Made by a program: the position numbers and the translations under genes. This document shows positions 1 through 4,990 of a stretch of 5,237 nucleotides of DNA, piece after piece. The notes under the pieces were generated by a model. The model saw nothing but the letters and a program-made list of their open reading frames with translations, did not search any database and was not told the DNA's origin. Numbering within the stretch: position 1 is the first letter of the stretch; every line of letters begins with the position of its first letter. This DNA comes from Candidatus Altarchaeum sp. CG2_30_32_3053 (lineage in GTDB: Archaea; Altiarchaeota; Altiarchaeia; Altiarchaeales; Altiarchaeaceae): positions 1-5,237 of the forward strand of contig MNZY01000086.1 in the NCBI GenBank assembly GCA_001873845.1, given 5' to 3'.

Positions 1-7
1 CTTTGCG

Positions 8-21
8 TTTCGAAAATCGCA
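8..21. repeat. Short repeat at left window edge, related to the right-edge hairpin
   Basis: TTTCGAAAATCGCA here differs by a single inserted G from TTTCAAAATCGCA at 5208-5220. The preceding CTTTGCG (1-7) is the inverse of CGCAAAG in the right-edge hairpin. It may be a degenerate copy of the same dispersed palindrome. The rest of 1-50 shows only two more weak dyads: AGG-T-AAATTTCCT near 21-33 and CTAC...GTAG near 32-46. No coding sequence is seen here. Confidence 0.35.
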
Positions 22-53
22 GGTAAATTTCCTACCCTATGAGTAGTTAGTAT

Positions 54-61
54 AAATTTAT
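54..61. repeat. Left target-site duplication of MITE-like element
   Basis: AAATTTAT lies directly against the left terminal GGTGCT and is repeated exactly at 222-229, directly after the right terminal AGCACC. An 8-bp duplication is typical of transposase-mediated insertion. The caveat is that AAATTTA-type words are very common in this sequence, so a chance match is possible. Confidence 0.5.
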
Positions 62-221
62 GGTGCTGGCCTACTAAAATTGGGATAATTATATATTTGT
101 TTTTTTACTATTATTTTTATAAACATTTTTGAAAACAATGGAAAACCAAAATAAAAAAACGATGTTAGAAGCGAACAGATTACTCTCAAATTAATTAACC
201 CAATTTAAAGGGATGAGCACC
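62..221. mobile_element. MITE-like non-coding element, 160 bp, with imperfect inverted ends
   Basis: The left end (62-92) and the reverse complement of the right end (about 190-221) share GGTGCT at the tip and AAATTGGG-TAATTA further in, separated by a diverged block of about 9 bases. Both tips are bordered by AAATTTAT. The interior (123-190) has no open frame of note. It contains T-rich tracts on both strands (96-119 on plus; 151-158 read on minus) that could act as archaeal U-tract terminators, including for purB just to the right. About 60 bp of the left end recur at 4991-5049, showing a dispersed family. The GGTG tip and 8-bp duplication loosely recall IS1-family ends (GGTGATGCTG, 8-9 bp duplications). 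That family assignment is inference only. Confidence 0.6.
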
Positions 222-229
222 AAATTTAT
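222..229. repeat. Right target-site duplication of MITE-like element
   Basis: AAATTTAT follows AGCACC (216-221) directly and matches 54-61 exactly. Only about 25 bp separate it from the stop codon of purB, so the element would have inserted into the 3' flank of that gene. Confidence 0.5.
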
Positions 230-254
230 ATTCTCCTTTATTTGACACCCAACC

Positions 255-1628
255 TTATTGCTTTCTCAGAATTTCGCAAATTTCCTCAACCTTTTTAACA
301 GCAAGTCCTATATAATTTTTCGGATTTAATGCCTGTCTGATTTCATCCTCTGTTAAAAATTTTCTTATTTTTTTATCGGAAAGAAGGACATCTCTGAAAT
401 TTATATTGCCTTTATTTACATCGCCTTTGCTTCTGCTTTCATATACCCTCATCGCACATTCCCTGACCAGTTCGTGGGCTTCCTGCCGTCCAAGTCCTTT
501 TTTTGTTAAATTTATCATCAAGCATTCGGACATTATCATTCCGTTTGTTAAATTTAAATTTCTGTCTATGTTTTCAGACCTAAATTCCAGGTTTTTGATT
601 AATTTTATTGCCAAGTTTAAGATATAATCGCTTAAAATGCATATTTCGGGAATAATGATTCGCTCTGCTGAGGAATTTGTCAGATCACGCTCATGCCACA
701 ACGGAATATTATCAAGTGATGCAATCGCATTCCCGACGATGATCCTCACTATTCCGCAAATTCTTTCACCGGTTATCGGATTTCTCTTTTGAGGCATTGT
801 TGAAGAACCGACCTGTTTTCCCTTTTCAAAATGTTCGGCAATTTCGTCTATTTCAGTTCTCTGCAAATTTCTGATTTCAACTGCAATTTTTTCAAGTGTT
901 TTCGCAATTAAAGCAAGGTGGATGAAAAATTCTGCATATCTGTCTCTCTGGACAACCTGATTTGAAATTTCAGCAGGAGTTAAATTTAACTGTTGCACGA
1001 CTTCTTTTTCAATTTTTATCCCTTTATTGCCAAGTGTCGCATAAGTTCCAACCGCCCCGCTGATTTTTCCGACAAGTAGCCGCTTTTTGTATTCATTCAG
1101 CCGTTCAATGTGTCTCTGAATTTCCATTGCATAAATTGCAAATTTCATTCCGTAAGTTGTTGGAATTGCGTGCTGTCCGTGGGTTCTTCCAATGCAAACC
1201 AGTTGTTTGTTTCTTTCTGCCTGTTCAACCAGGGTCTTTCTTAAATTGAGCAAATCGCTTTCCAAAAATTTCACAAAATCAGCGAACTGCAAGGCATTTG
1301 CTGTATCAATTACATCGTTGGAGGTAATGCCGAGATGTATAAATTTTGATGCATCACCTTCACAGACCTCGCTTAGTCCTTTGACTACTGCCATCACATC
1401 GTGATTAATTTCGTTTTCAATCTCCTTAACTCTGCATATTCTCACAAAATTTAAATTTGCCTTTTTTTCAACCTCTTTAACAATGCCTTCATCATTTATG
1501 TTCCCGGCTTTATAATGGGCTTTAACTAGTGCACATTCAACTTTAAGCATATATTCAAGCCGTTTTTCTTCGTCAAAGATTTCTTTAACTTCTTTCCTTC
1601 CATAGCGATATTCTATTGGGTGAATCAT
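255..1628 (-). CDS. purB: Adenylosuccinate lyase PurB
   Basis: This cytosolic purine enzyme splits fumarate from SAICAR and from adenylosuccinate, so it acts in de novo IMP synthesis and in making AMP from IMP. The 457-residue product matches the usual family length. It belongs to the fumarase/aspartase superfamily: the signature GSSTMPQKRNPI is at residues 274-285 and carries the catalytic-loop serine. THGQHAIPT (149-157) supplies an active-site histidine, NEINHDV (72-78) the other conserved histidine, and TSNDV (102-106) the substrate-contact loop. The region from about residue 360 to 445 fits the ADSL C-terminal domain. The ATG at 1628 gives the typical N-terminus IHPIEYRYG. A tRNA-Val gene lies 33 bp upstream on the same strand, and a TATA-like box between them fits a leaderless transcript. 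No key residue is missing. In a reduced genome it could serve mainly for AMP salvage; the window does not tell. Confidence 0.96.
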   Translation of the reverse strand: MIHPIEYRYGRKEVKEIFDEEKRLEYMLKVECALVKAHYKAGNINDEGIVKEVEKKANLNFVRICRVKEIENEINHDVMAVVKGLSEVCEGDASKFIHLGITSNDVIDTANALQFADFVKFLESDLLNLRKTLVEQAERNKQLVCIGRTHGQHAIPTTYGMKFAIYAMEIQRHIERLNEYKKRLLVGKISGAVGTYATLGNKGIKIEKEVVQQLNLTPAEISNQVVQRDRYAEFFIHLALIAKTLEKIAVEIRNLQRTEIDEIAEHFEKGKQVGSSTMPQKRNPITGERICGIVRIIVGNAIASLDNIPLWHERDLTNSSAERIIIPEICILSDYILNLAIKLIKNLEFRSENIDRNLNLTNGMIMSECLMINLTKKGLGRQEAHELVRECAMRVYESRSKGDVNKGNINFRDVLLSDKKIRKFLTEDEIRQALNPKNYIGLAVKKVEEICEILRKQ

Positions 1629-1647
1629 TTTTTGAAAAGACCTTATC

Positions 1648-1659
1648 TTAAAATTTATG
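1648..1659 (-). promoter_or_regulatory. TATA-like box for a probably leaderless purB mRNA
   Basis: On the minus strand the tRNA-purB spacer reads CATAAATTTTAAG, an archaeal-type TATA-like element centred about 25 bases before the purB ATG. That distance is what is expected if transcription starts at the ATG itself. There is no clear Shine-Dalgarno sequence in the spacer. AT-richness makes chance TATA-like strings common, so the call rests on position. Confidence 0.4.
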
Positions 1660-1661
1660 TT

Positions 1662-1734
1662 TGGGCTTGCCCAGATTCGAACTGGGGATCTTCTGCGTGT
1701 AAGGCAGACATCATAACCACTAGACTACAAGCCC
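1662..1734 (-). tRNA. tRNA-Val (anticodon UAC)
   Basis: The reverse complement folds into a full cloverleaf. It has a perfect 7-bp acceptor stem GGGCTTG/CAAGCCC, T8-A9, a 3-bp D stem (GTC/GAT with one G-U), and GG in the D loop. The anticodon stem TCTGC/GCAGA closes the loop CTTACAC, giving anticodon TAC, which reads the valine codon GUA. The variable loop has 5 bases, and the T arm is CCCAG-TTCGAAT-CTGGG. The discriminator base is A (1662), as expected for tRNA-Val. The CCA end is not encoded and would be added by CCA transferase. No intron is present. The gene lies between rpl34e and purB, all on the minus strand. I could not place a convincing promoter at the right distance upstream. Confidence 0.97.
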
Positions 1735-1750
1735 TTATTTTAAAATTTAA

Positions 1751-1771
1751 AAAATTTACCAAAAAACAAAC
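1751..1771 (-). terminator. Possible U-tract terminator after rpl34e
   Basis: Read on the minus strand, the rpl34e-tRNA spacer holds GTTTGTTTTTTGG followed by another T-run. Archaeal termination commonly uses such U-rich tracts without a hairpin. It sits between the ribosomal operon and the tRNA gene. The support is compositional only. Confidence 0.3.
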
Positions 1772-1886
1772 TTATGTCAAATTCACAAATATTACCTTAA
1801 TTTTAAAACAATGTTTGAAATCACCTTATTTTATCCGGAAAATTTCAAATTTTTTCTATCCGGACATTCTGCGCCTGACTTTTACC

Positions 1887-2249
1887 TTACCTGTTACTTT
1901 CGGAAATCTTCTCAAACCATCCCTTTTCCAAAAATTTCTCTATTGTAAGGTCTCTTTCAAATTTTACATCAAACTTAAATTTAAATTTTACATCAGCTAT
2001 TGCTTTGTATCTCTCAACTTCTTCTGCGCATTTTGAGCAAAGCATTGGATATGGCCGTGAAGGTATTTTCTTACTCTTTGAAAGTTTTTTAACTTTGCGC
2101 TGGTCATAAGGCACATTTAATGTTCTTTCACATCTTCCGCATATATGTTTTCCTGTTTTCTTTGGTTTGTAAATTGTAACAACTGTTCCGCCCGGTGCTT
2201 TTCTTATCAGTCGTTTTATTGTCGTTGATCTTAATTGTCTGTTTACCAT
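1887..2249 (-). CDS. rpl34e: Large-subunit ribosomal protein L34e with C-terminal extension
   Basis: The product is a zinc-binding protein of the archaeal/eukaryotic 50S/60S subunit, absent from bacteria. The N-terminal part has the family pattern RSTTIKRLIRKAPGG (7-21). Zinc ligands are CGRC (C37, C40) and CSKC (C71, C74), and the linker has the typical KLSKSKKIPSRPYP (55-68). Archaeal L34e is usually about 85-90 residues. This one has 120, because some 33 residues follow position 86, beginning DVKFKFKFDVKFE. That extension contains a 24-bp partial duplication. The gene lies 56 bp downstream of the EMC3-like gene, a pairing also seen in the archaeal secY-adk-DUF106-L34e region. The ATG at 2249 is the natural start. 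An AT-rich leader upstream may hold its own promoter. Confidence 0.93.
   Translation of the reverse strand: MVNRQLRSTTIKRLIRKAPGGTVVTIYKPKKTGKHICGRCERTLNVPYDQRKVKKLSKSKKIPSRPYPMLCSKCAEEVERYKAIADVKFKFKFDVKFERDLTIEKFLEKGWFEKISESNR
1959..1995 (-). repeat. 24-bp partial tandem duplication inside the L34e tail
   Basis: AAATTTTACATCA occurs at 1959-1971 and again at 1983-1995, offset by 24 bases or eight codons. On the minus strand it encodes DVKF, then KFKF, then DVKF. The duplication keeps frame and builds part of the C-terminal extension of L34e. It also overlaps one copy of the palindrome AAATTTAAATTT (1977-1988). Confidence 0.75.
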
Positions 2250-2252
2250 TTT

Positions 2253-2278
2253 AAAAATTTAATATGAAAAATTTAATA
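2253..2278. repeat. Two copies of AAAAATTTAATA in the rpl34e leader
   Basis: The 12-mer AAAAATTTAATA is found at 2253-2264 and 2267-2278, directly before the rpl34e start. On the minus strand each reads TATTAAATTTTT, a TATA-like string. It could be promoter-related or simply AT-rich slippage. Confidence 0.4.
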
Positions 2279-2286
2279 CAACTATT

Positions 2287-2300
2287 AATTTTATACCTTT
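2287..2300 (-). promoter_or_regulatory. Possible internal TATA box ahead of rpl34e
   Basis: The minus strand reads AAAGGTATAAAATTAA, the clearest TATAAAA-type box in the window. It is centred about 44 bases before the rpl34e ATG, so initiation about 25 bases downstream would give a leader of roughly 18 nt. It could allow L34e to be made independently of the upstream operon. The evidence is sequence resemblance only. Confidence 0.35.
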
Positions 2301-2305
2301 AATAT

Positions 2306-3121
2306 TTAATACAATTTAAGTAATCTTCCTATGATGAATGAAAAGGGGATCGCAATAAGCAAATACCACCAAAACCATGACAGTTCTATTCCGAATAAAG
2401 TTATAACCTTGCCTGCCAGGTGATTTGCTAATTTGAAATTATAGGTAGTGTGTGCACCTGTTGCCTGATTTGATAAAAATTTTGGTGTTATTGCCACCAG
2501 CAAGTTTTCTTCCTGGTAATAAGGATTTTTCTCGGGTTCTCTCTTTGATACCGTAACTGTTTCCGCAGATAAAATATAGTCCTTTCCATTTGTATCTTTT
2601 GCAAGGCCATTAATTTCAATTTTTGTTCTATCTGCTGACTGATTTGGAATAACTACAATACTAAAATCAACCGTTTGCCCTCCCTTTAATGTTCCATTAA
2701 AATAAAAGGAACTGCAATTGTAATGCTGATTTGAATCTGTGTATAGCGGGCAGTTAAAAAAAGCGACATCTTGATTGCTTACACTCATCTCAAAATTAAC
2801 ATCACCTATGCCTCCATAAGTACTAGACATCCACCAGAAGACGAGTATAAAAGGTATAAATGTAATAAGCATCGGCTTTAGCGAAAATTTCATTGAAGAC
2901 AATGATGATTTCATTAGTTCGCTTTGCAACTCTTTCGCCTTTTTAACATCATTTGCCTTTAATGCTGCCTTTAAATCCGCGCTGAGTGATTTTTGTTTTC
3001 CTCTTGCTTCCTTTGCATCCTTTCCCATAGTAAATTTCATTACCAGACTGCTTGCCAGTCCCAATACAATTGCAATTACAAAAATTACAATTCCAGGTTC
3101 GGATATTTCAAAAAGTACCAT
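2306..3121 (-). CDS. EMC3/TMCO1-family (DUF106) membrane protein insertase with large extracytoplasmic insert
   Basis: This is an archaeal member of the Oxa1 superfamily (DUF106, related to eukaryotic EMC3 and TMCO1), thought to help insert proteins into the cytoplasmic membrane. The 271 residues show TM1 at about 11-29, then a charged helical stretch (about 34-75) fitting the family's cytoplasmic coiled coil, and TM2 at about 83-99. TM3 is at about 248-266, containing the family-typical LFGIELSWFWWYLL (242-255). Between TM2 and TM3 lie about 145 residues. Most look like a beta-rich soluble domain on the outer face, with two cysteines (C124, C136) that could form a disulfide. Compact homologues are mostly under about 200 residues, so this insert is the unusual part. 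The ATG at 3121 gives the short N-terminus before TM1. A partial copy of this gene's first 41 bases lies between it and rpsB. The neighbour rpl34e fits co-expression of translation and membrane insertion. Confidence 0.85.
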   Translation of the reverse strand: MVLFEISEPGIVIFVIAIVLGLASSLVMKFTMGKDAKEARGKQKSLSADLKAALKANDVKKAKELQSELMKSSLSSMKFSLKPMLITFIPFILVFWWMSSTYGGIGDVNFEMSVSNQDVAFFNCPLYTDSNQHYNCSSFYFNGTLKGGQTVDFSIVVIPNQSADRTKIEINGLAKDTNGKDYILSAETVTVSKREPEKNPYYQEENLLVAITPKFLSNQATGAHTTYNFKLANHLAGKVITLFGIELSWFWWYLLIAIPFSFIIGRLLKLY

Positions 3122-3132
3122 CGTTACATATT

Positions 3133-3144
3133 AAATTTAAATTT
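3133..3144. repeat. Palindrome AAATTTAAATTT (intergenic copy; others at 550, 1447, 1977)
   Basis: The perfect 12-bp palindrome AAATTTAAATTT occurs exactly four times: 550-561 and 1447-1458 inside purB, 1977-1988 inside rpl34e, and here between the EMC3-like gene and its duplicated start. A 10-base version is at 3702-3711 in rpsB. In purB it is read as Asn-Leu codons and in rpl34e as Lys-Phe codons, so protein sequence does not explain its recurrence. Confidence 0.7.
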
Positions 3145-3154
3145 TATGGTTTGA

Positions 3155-3235
3155 CTAAATAACTCTATTTTTTAACTTTTCCTTTCGCTGACAACAAATT
3201 ACAATTACCTGTTCGTATATTTCAAAAAAACCCAT
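3155..3235 (-). pseudogene. Truncated duplicate of the EMC3-like gene start (26-codon ORF)
   Basis: An ATG at 3235, one base after the rpsB stop codon, opens a 26-residue frame MGFFEIYEQVIVICCQRKEK... ending at TAG (3155-3157). Its first 41 bases match the first 41 bases of the downstream EMC3-like gene at about 34 positions. The peptides share M-x-x-FEI-x-E-x-x-IVI (the EMC3-like protein begins MVLFEISEPGIVIF). After that the similarity stops. I read it as a partial duplication, or the scar of a rearrangement that displaced the gene from its original position right behind rpsB. It could still be translated as a small upstream peptide, because it sits at perfect operon spacing. There is no sign of an independent function. 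Confidence 0.6.
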
Positions 3236-3236
3236 T

Positions 3237-4205
3237 TTATCTTATGAACCTTATCTTCCTCTTTATTTTTATACTTCCTTTCTTGTTTCTCCTTTTTCTT
3301 TTCAGTGCCTTATTAATTTCTCTTATTTCAAGCAGATAGTTAGCTGGCTCTTCGGTTGAAACAAATTCATGCGGAATTTCTTTTCCTTCAGCATCAACAG
3401 CCGTTGCTCTCGGAACAGGAACATTAAACTCAAATCCCTTTATTTTTGACATTTCTTTTGTTAAAAGCCAGTAAAGCATTGCAACTGAATACTTCCCGAC
3501 ATTATTGCCAGGAATTATAAAGTCAATATTTTTAAACCGTGTATTTGAATTAACAAACGCAATTACAGGTATATGTTCCTTTGACGCCTCTTTTATTGCC
3601 TGTTTATCTTCTGCAGGAGCGGTTACGAAAATCACTTTCGGCTCTACATATTTTTTTGAATTTGGATTTGTAAATGTGCCGCTGTCAAATCTCCCGTCAA
3701 CAAATTTAAATCCGCAGTATCTTGCAAATGCCGATGCCGGCTTCCTTCCGTAAAGACCGTTTGAAATAATAACAACATCGCCCGGAGTATACATAGACAG
3801 AAATTTTGCCGCCTGCCTTATTCGTTTATCTATTTTTGCTACATCAAAGACAGAAATTTTTATCCACCCTCTCGGCGTTCTTGCTGATTTTATTCTGTAT
3901 ATATATGCCCTCATATCGTTTGTTTTAAATTTTAGACCTATATGAATTCCGTTTTCCAGATATATATCCGGCGGTTCTACGATAAGTCCCTCTATTGTTA
4001 AATGTTTTTTCAAAACCGTTTCTTCTGCAACCATCTGCACACCCGGACTGCTTTTAGCACTCCTATTAACTTCAGAACCCTTGTCTCTAACTTCCCCTAC
4101 ATTATTTTCTTCTGCATTTATATATTTGCTTTTTGCTTCCGGGGAAGTTAAAATTTCGGTTTTTGCTTTTTCTTCCGCACTTAAATTTTCTTGTTCATCT
4201 GACAT
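3237..4205 (-). CDS. rpsB: Small-subunit ribosomal protein S2 with N- and C-terminal extensions
   Basis: S2 (uS2/SA family) is a 30S subunit protein near the head-platform junction. The archaeal core is clear at about residues 80-252: YLENGIHIGLKFKTNDM (82-98), YIYRIKS (101-107), ISVFDVAKIDKRI (117-129), YGRKPASAFA (152-161), GRFDSGTFTNP (171-181), EPKVIFVTAP (188-197), and YWLLTKEM (245-252). Archaeal S2 is usually about 200-230 residues; this product has 322. The first 75 or so residues are acidic and low in complexity. The last 70 end in a strongly basic tail (KRKRRNKK, KIKRKIRFIR). A small insert, ARTPRGW, lies in the core. The ATG at 4205 is chosen because the frame stays open with coding-like composition. 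The alternative is ATG at 4034 (M58), with GGTG six bases upstream, giving 265 residues. It lies 63 bp behind rpoK. Confidence 0.94.
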   Translation of the reverse strand: MSDEQENLSAEEKAKTEILTSPEAKSKYINAEENNVGEVRDKGSEVNRSAKSSPGVQMVAEETVLKKHLTIEGLIVEPPDIYLENGIHIGLKFKTNDMRAYIYRIKSARTPRGWIKISVFDVAKIDKRIRQAAKFLSMYTPGDVVIISNGLYGRKPASAFARYCGFKFVDGRFDSGTFTNPNSKKYVEPKVIFVTAPAEDKQAIKEASKEHIPVIAFVNSNTRFKNIDFIIPGNNVGKYSVAMLYWLLTKEMSKIKGFEFNVPVPRATAVDAEGKEIPHEFVSTEEPANYLLEIREINKALKRKRRNKKGSIKIKRKIRFIR

Positions 4206-4248
4206 TTTAAATAAAAAGTTAACGAATTAAAATTAAAATCTGGTTTTT

Positions 4249-4270
4249 GTTCTTTTTTTGTTCTTTTTTT
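4249..4270. repeat. Two tandem copies of GTTCTTTTTTT across the rpoK stop
   Basis: GTTCTTTTTTT occurs at 4249-4259 and 4260-4270, and a partial third copy precedes it. On the minus strand it forms an A-rich stretch running from the rpoK stop codon into the rpsB leader. It is probably slippage; an A-rich leader may favour ribosome loading on rpsB. Confidence 0.5.
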
Positions 4271-4478
4271 ATTTTATATTTTTTCTTTTTACAGTTATCG
4301 GGATTGTCCCGTTTTCAAATTCCATTTTTGCTATGTCAAAAGGTCTTAAAAATTTATCCTCCAAAACCTCAACCAATACGGGAGCGCCCATTCTTATCTG
4401 CAAGGCTCTCGCCCCGAGTATTCGTGCAAGTTCAAATTTGTTTAAACCGTATTTATTTTTATACGCAGCCAAATCCAT
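4269..4478 (-). CDS. rpoK: DNA-directed RNA polymerase subunit K
   Basis: RpoK is the archaeal counterpart of eukaryotic Rpb6 and bacterial omega; it clamps the largest subunit and helps polymerase assembly. The 69-residue product carries the family core FELARILGARALQIRMGAPV (15-34) and the C-terminal block DIAKMEFENGTIPITVKR (48-65). Only a short N-terminal arm precedes the core, which is normal for archaeal RpoK. It lies 26 bp after rpoN and before rpsB, the common archaeal order, but no enolase gene lies between rpoK and rpsB as it does in many Euryarchaeota. The ATG at 4478 is the only sensible start. The overlapping plus-strand frames here are shadows. Confidence 0.94.
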   Translation of the reverse strand: MDLAAYKNKYGLNKFELARILGARALQIRMGAPVLVEVLEDKFLRPFDIAKMEFENGTIPITVKRKNIK

Positions 4479-4504
4479 TTTTATCTGATAAATTTATTAA
4501 ATGT

Positions 4505-4708
4505 CTATTTCTTGAAATTTTTAAATTTTGCTATTCTGTCAATTAATTCCACATTAGACAAAAACATCCTTCTGCAGCATGCCCTATTATAACCAAGTTC
4601 ATCTAATGCATCTTTCGGAGATTTTCCATTATTTACTATCTCATTATATTTTTCCCAGTCCTGTGCAACCGGCTTCCCGCATGTGAAGCATCTTATCGGA
4701 ATAATCAC
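4505..4708 (-). CDS. rpoN: DNA-directed RNA polymerase subunit N
   Basis: RpoN is the archaeal counterpart of eukaryotic Rpb10, a small zinc-binding subunit needed for polymerase assembly. It is unrelated to bacterial sigma-54. Starting from GTG at 4708, the product is 67 residues: V/M-IIPIRCFTCGKPV at the N-terminus, with zinc ligands C7, C10, C44 and C45 in the invariant spacing (CFTCG; ACCRRM). The body WEKYNEIV...ALDELGYNRACCRRMFLS is typical. The frame continues upstream for 34 codons to a TTG at 4810, through KFIL repeats encoded by a 12-bp tandem array. I reject that extension because the family begins right at IIPIRC, the only upstream initiation codon is TTG, and the extra residues are simple repeats. 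It is the first gene of the operon leading to rpoK and rpsB. Confidence 0.93.
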   Translation of the reverse strand: MIIPIRCFTCGKPVAQDWEKYNEIVNNGKSPKDALDELGYNRACCRRMFLSNVELIDRIAKFKNFKK

Positions 4709-4740
4709 TTTAAATTTTGATAAATTTAATTTTAATATTT

Positions 4741-4800
4741 GTATAAATTTTAGTATAAATTTTAGTATAAATTTTAGTATAAATTTTAGTATAAATTTTA
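4741..4800. repeat. Perfect 5 x 12-bp tandem array of TATA-like units upstream of rpoN
   Basis: GTATAAATTTTA is repeated five times without a mismatch, ending about 33 bp before the rpoN start. On the minus strand each unit contains AAATTTATAC, which resembles an archaeal TATA box. Each also encodes KFIL in the rpoN frame, because 12 is a multiple of three. The lack of drift between copies implies recent expansion or active homogenisation. It may supply several TBP sites, or be a slippage product in the leader. The same 11 bases GTATAAATTTA occur at 50-60, next to the left MITE. Confidence 0.9.
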
Positions 4801-4848
4801 ATATTGACAAATTTTGGACTTAATAATTAGGTTTTGTTTAAATAAATT

Positions 4849-4990
4849 TCATATTATTTTGCAAAACAAATATCTGTTACTCTCTTTAACATATTTAACA
4901 TATCTCCTGAAAAACCATTGCACAAACATATTTTCATCGTTTCTTATCAGCGACCTTTCCAACGCATCGTAATAACTTGCCCATTTTTTT
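4849..4990 (-). pseudogene. C-terminal remnant of a Fic-like (or unidentified) protein, cut at a repeat element
   Basis: On the minus strand a frame of about 47 codons ends at TGA (4849-4851). It reads PKKWASYYDALERS, then LIRNDENMFVQWFFRRYV and KYVKESNRYLFCKII. It has no start of its own; going upstream it runs into the dispersed repeat that begins at 4991, exactly where the GGTGCTG tip lies. It is richer in GC than the AT-rich DNA around it and looks protein-like. The pattern YYDALE...ND..F..WF...Y recalls the C-terminal end of Fic/Doc-family enzymes (AMP transfer to proteins), whose catalytic HPFx(D/E)GN motif would lie in the missing part. The Fic assignment is from memory of the pattern and tentative. 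That this is a gene fragment is better supported. Confidence 0.45.

Noticed and set aside
24..50. Cas12a-like direct repeat (AAATTTCCTAC...GTAG)
   Set aside because: The stem is only four base pairs, spacing is unlike known Cas12a repeats, and there is a single unit with no spacer pattern.
406..1404. Plus-strand frames inside purB (406-627, 1192-1404)
   Set aside because: They are shadows of the well-supported purB frame with no recognisable motifs.
1741..1758. TATA box for tRNA-Val
   Set aside because: The AT-rich block lies only about 7-24 bases before the tRNA 5' end, too close for the usual archaeal spacing.
1620..2036. 138-codon plus-strand frame
   Set aside because: It runs antisense through the tRNA-Val gene and the end of rpl34e, and its composition is that of AT-rich antisense DNA.
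3505..3753. Plus-strand frame inside rpsB
   Set aside because: It is antisense to the conserved S2 core and resembles no known family.
4247..4546. Plus-strand frames opposite rpoK/rpoN
   Set aside because: They are antisense to two clearly recognised RNA polymerase subunit genes and have low-complexity Phe/Ser/Leu sequence.
4709..4810. 34-residue KFIL-rich N-terminal extension of RpoN
   Set aside because: It depends on a TTG start, consists of simple tandem repeats, and the RpoN family begins at IIPIRC, for which a GTG lies at exactly the right place (4708).
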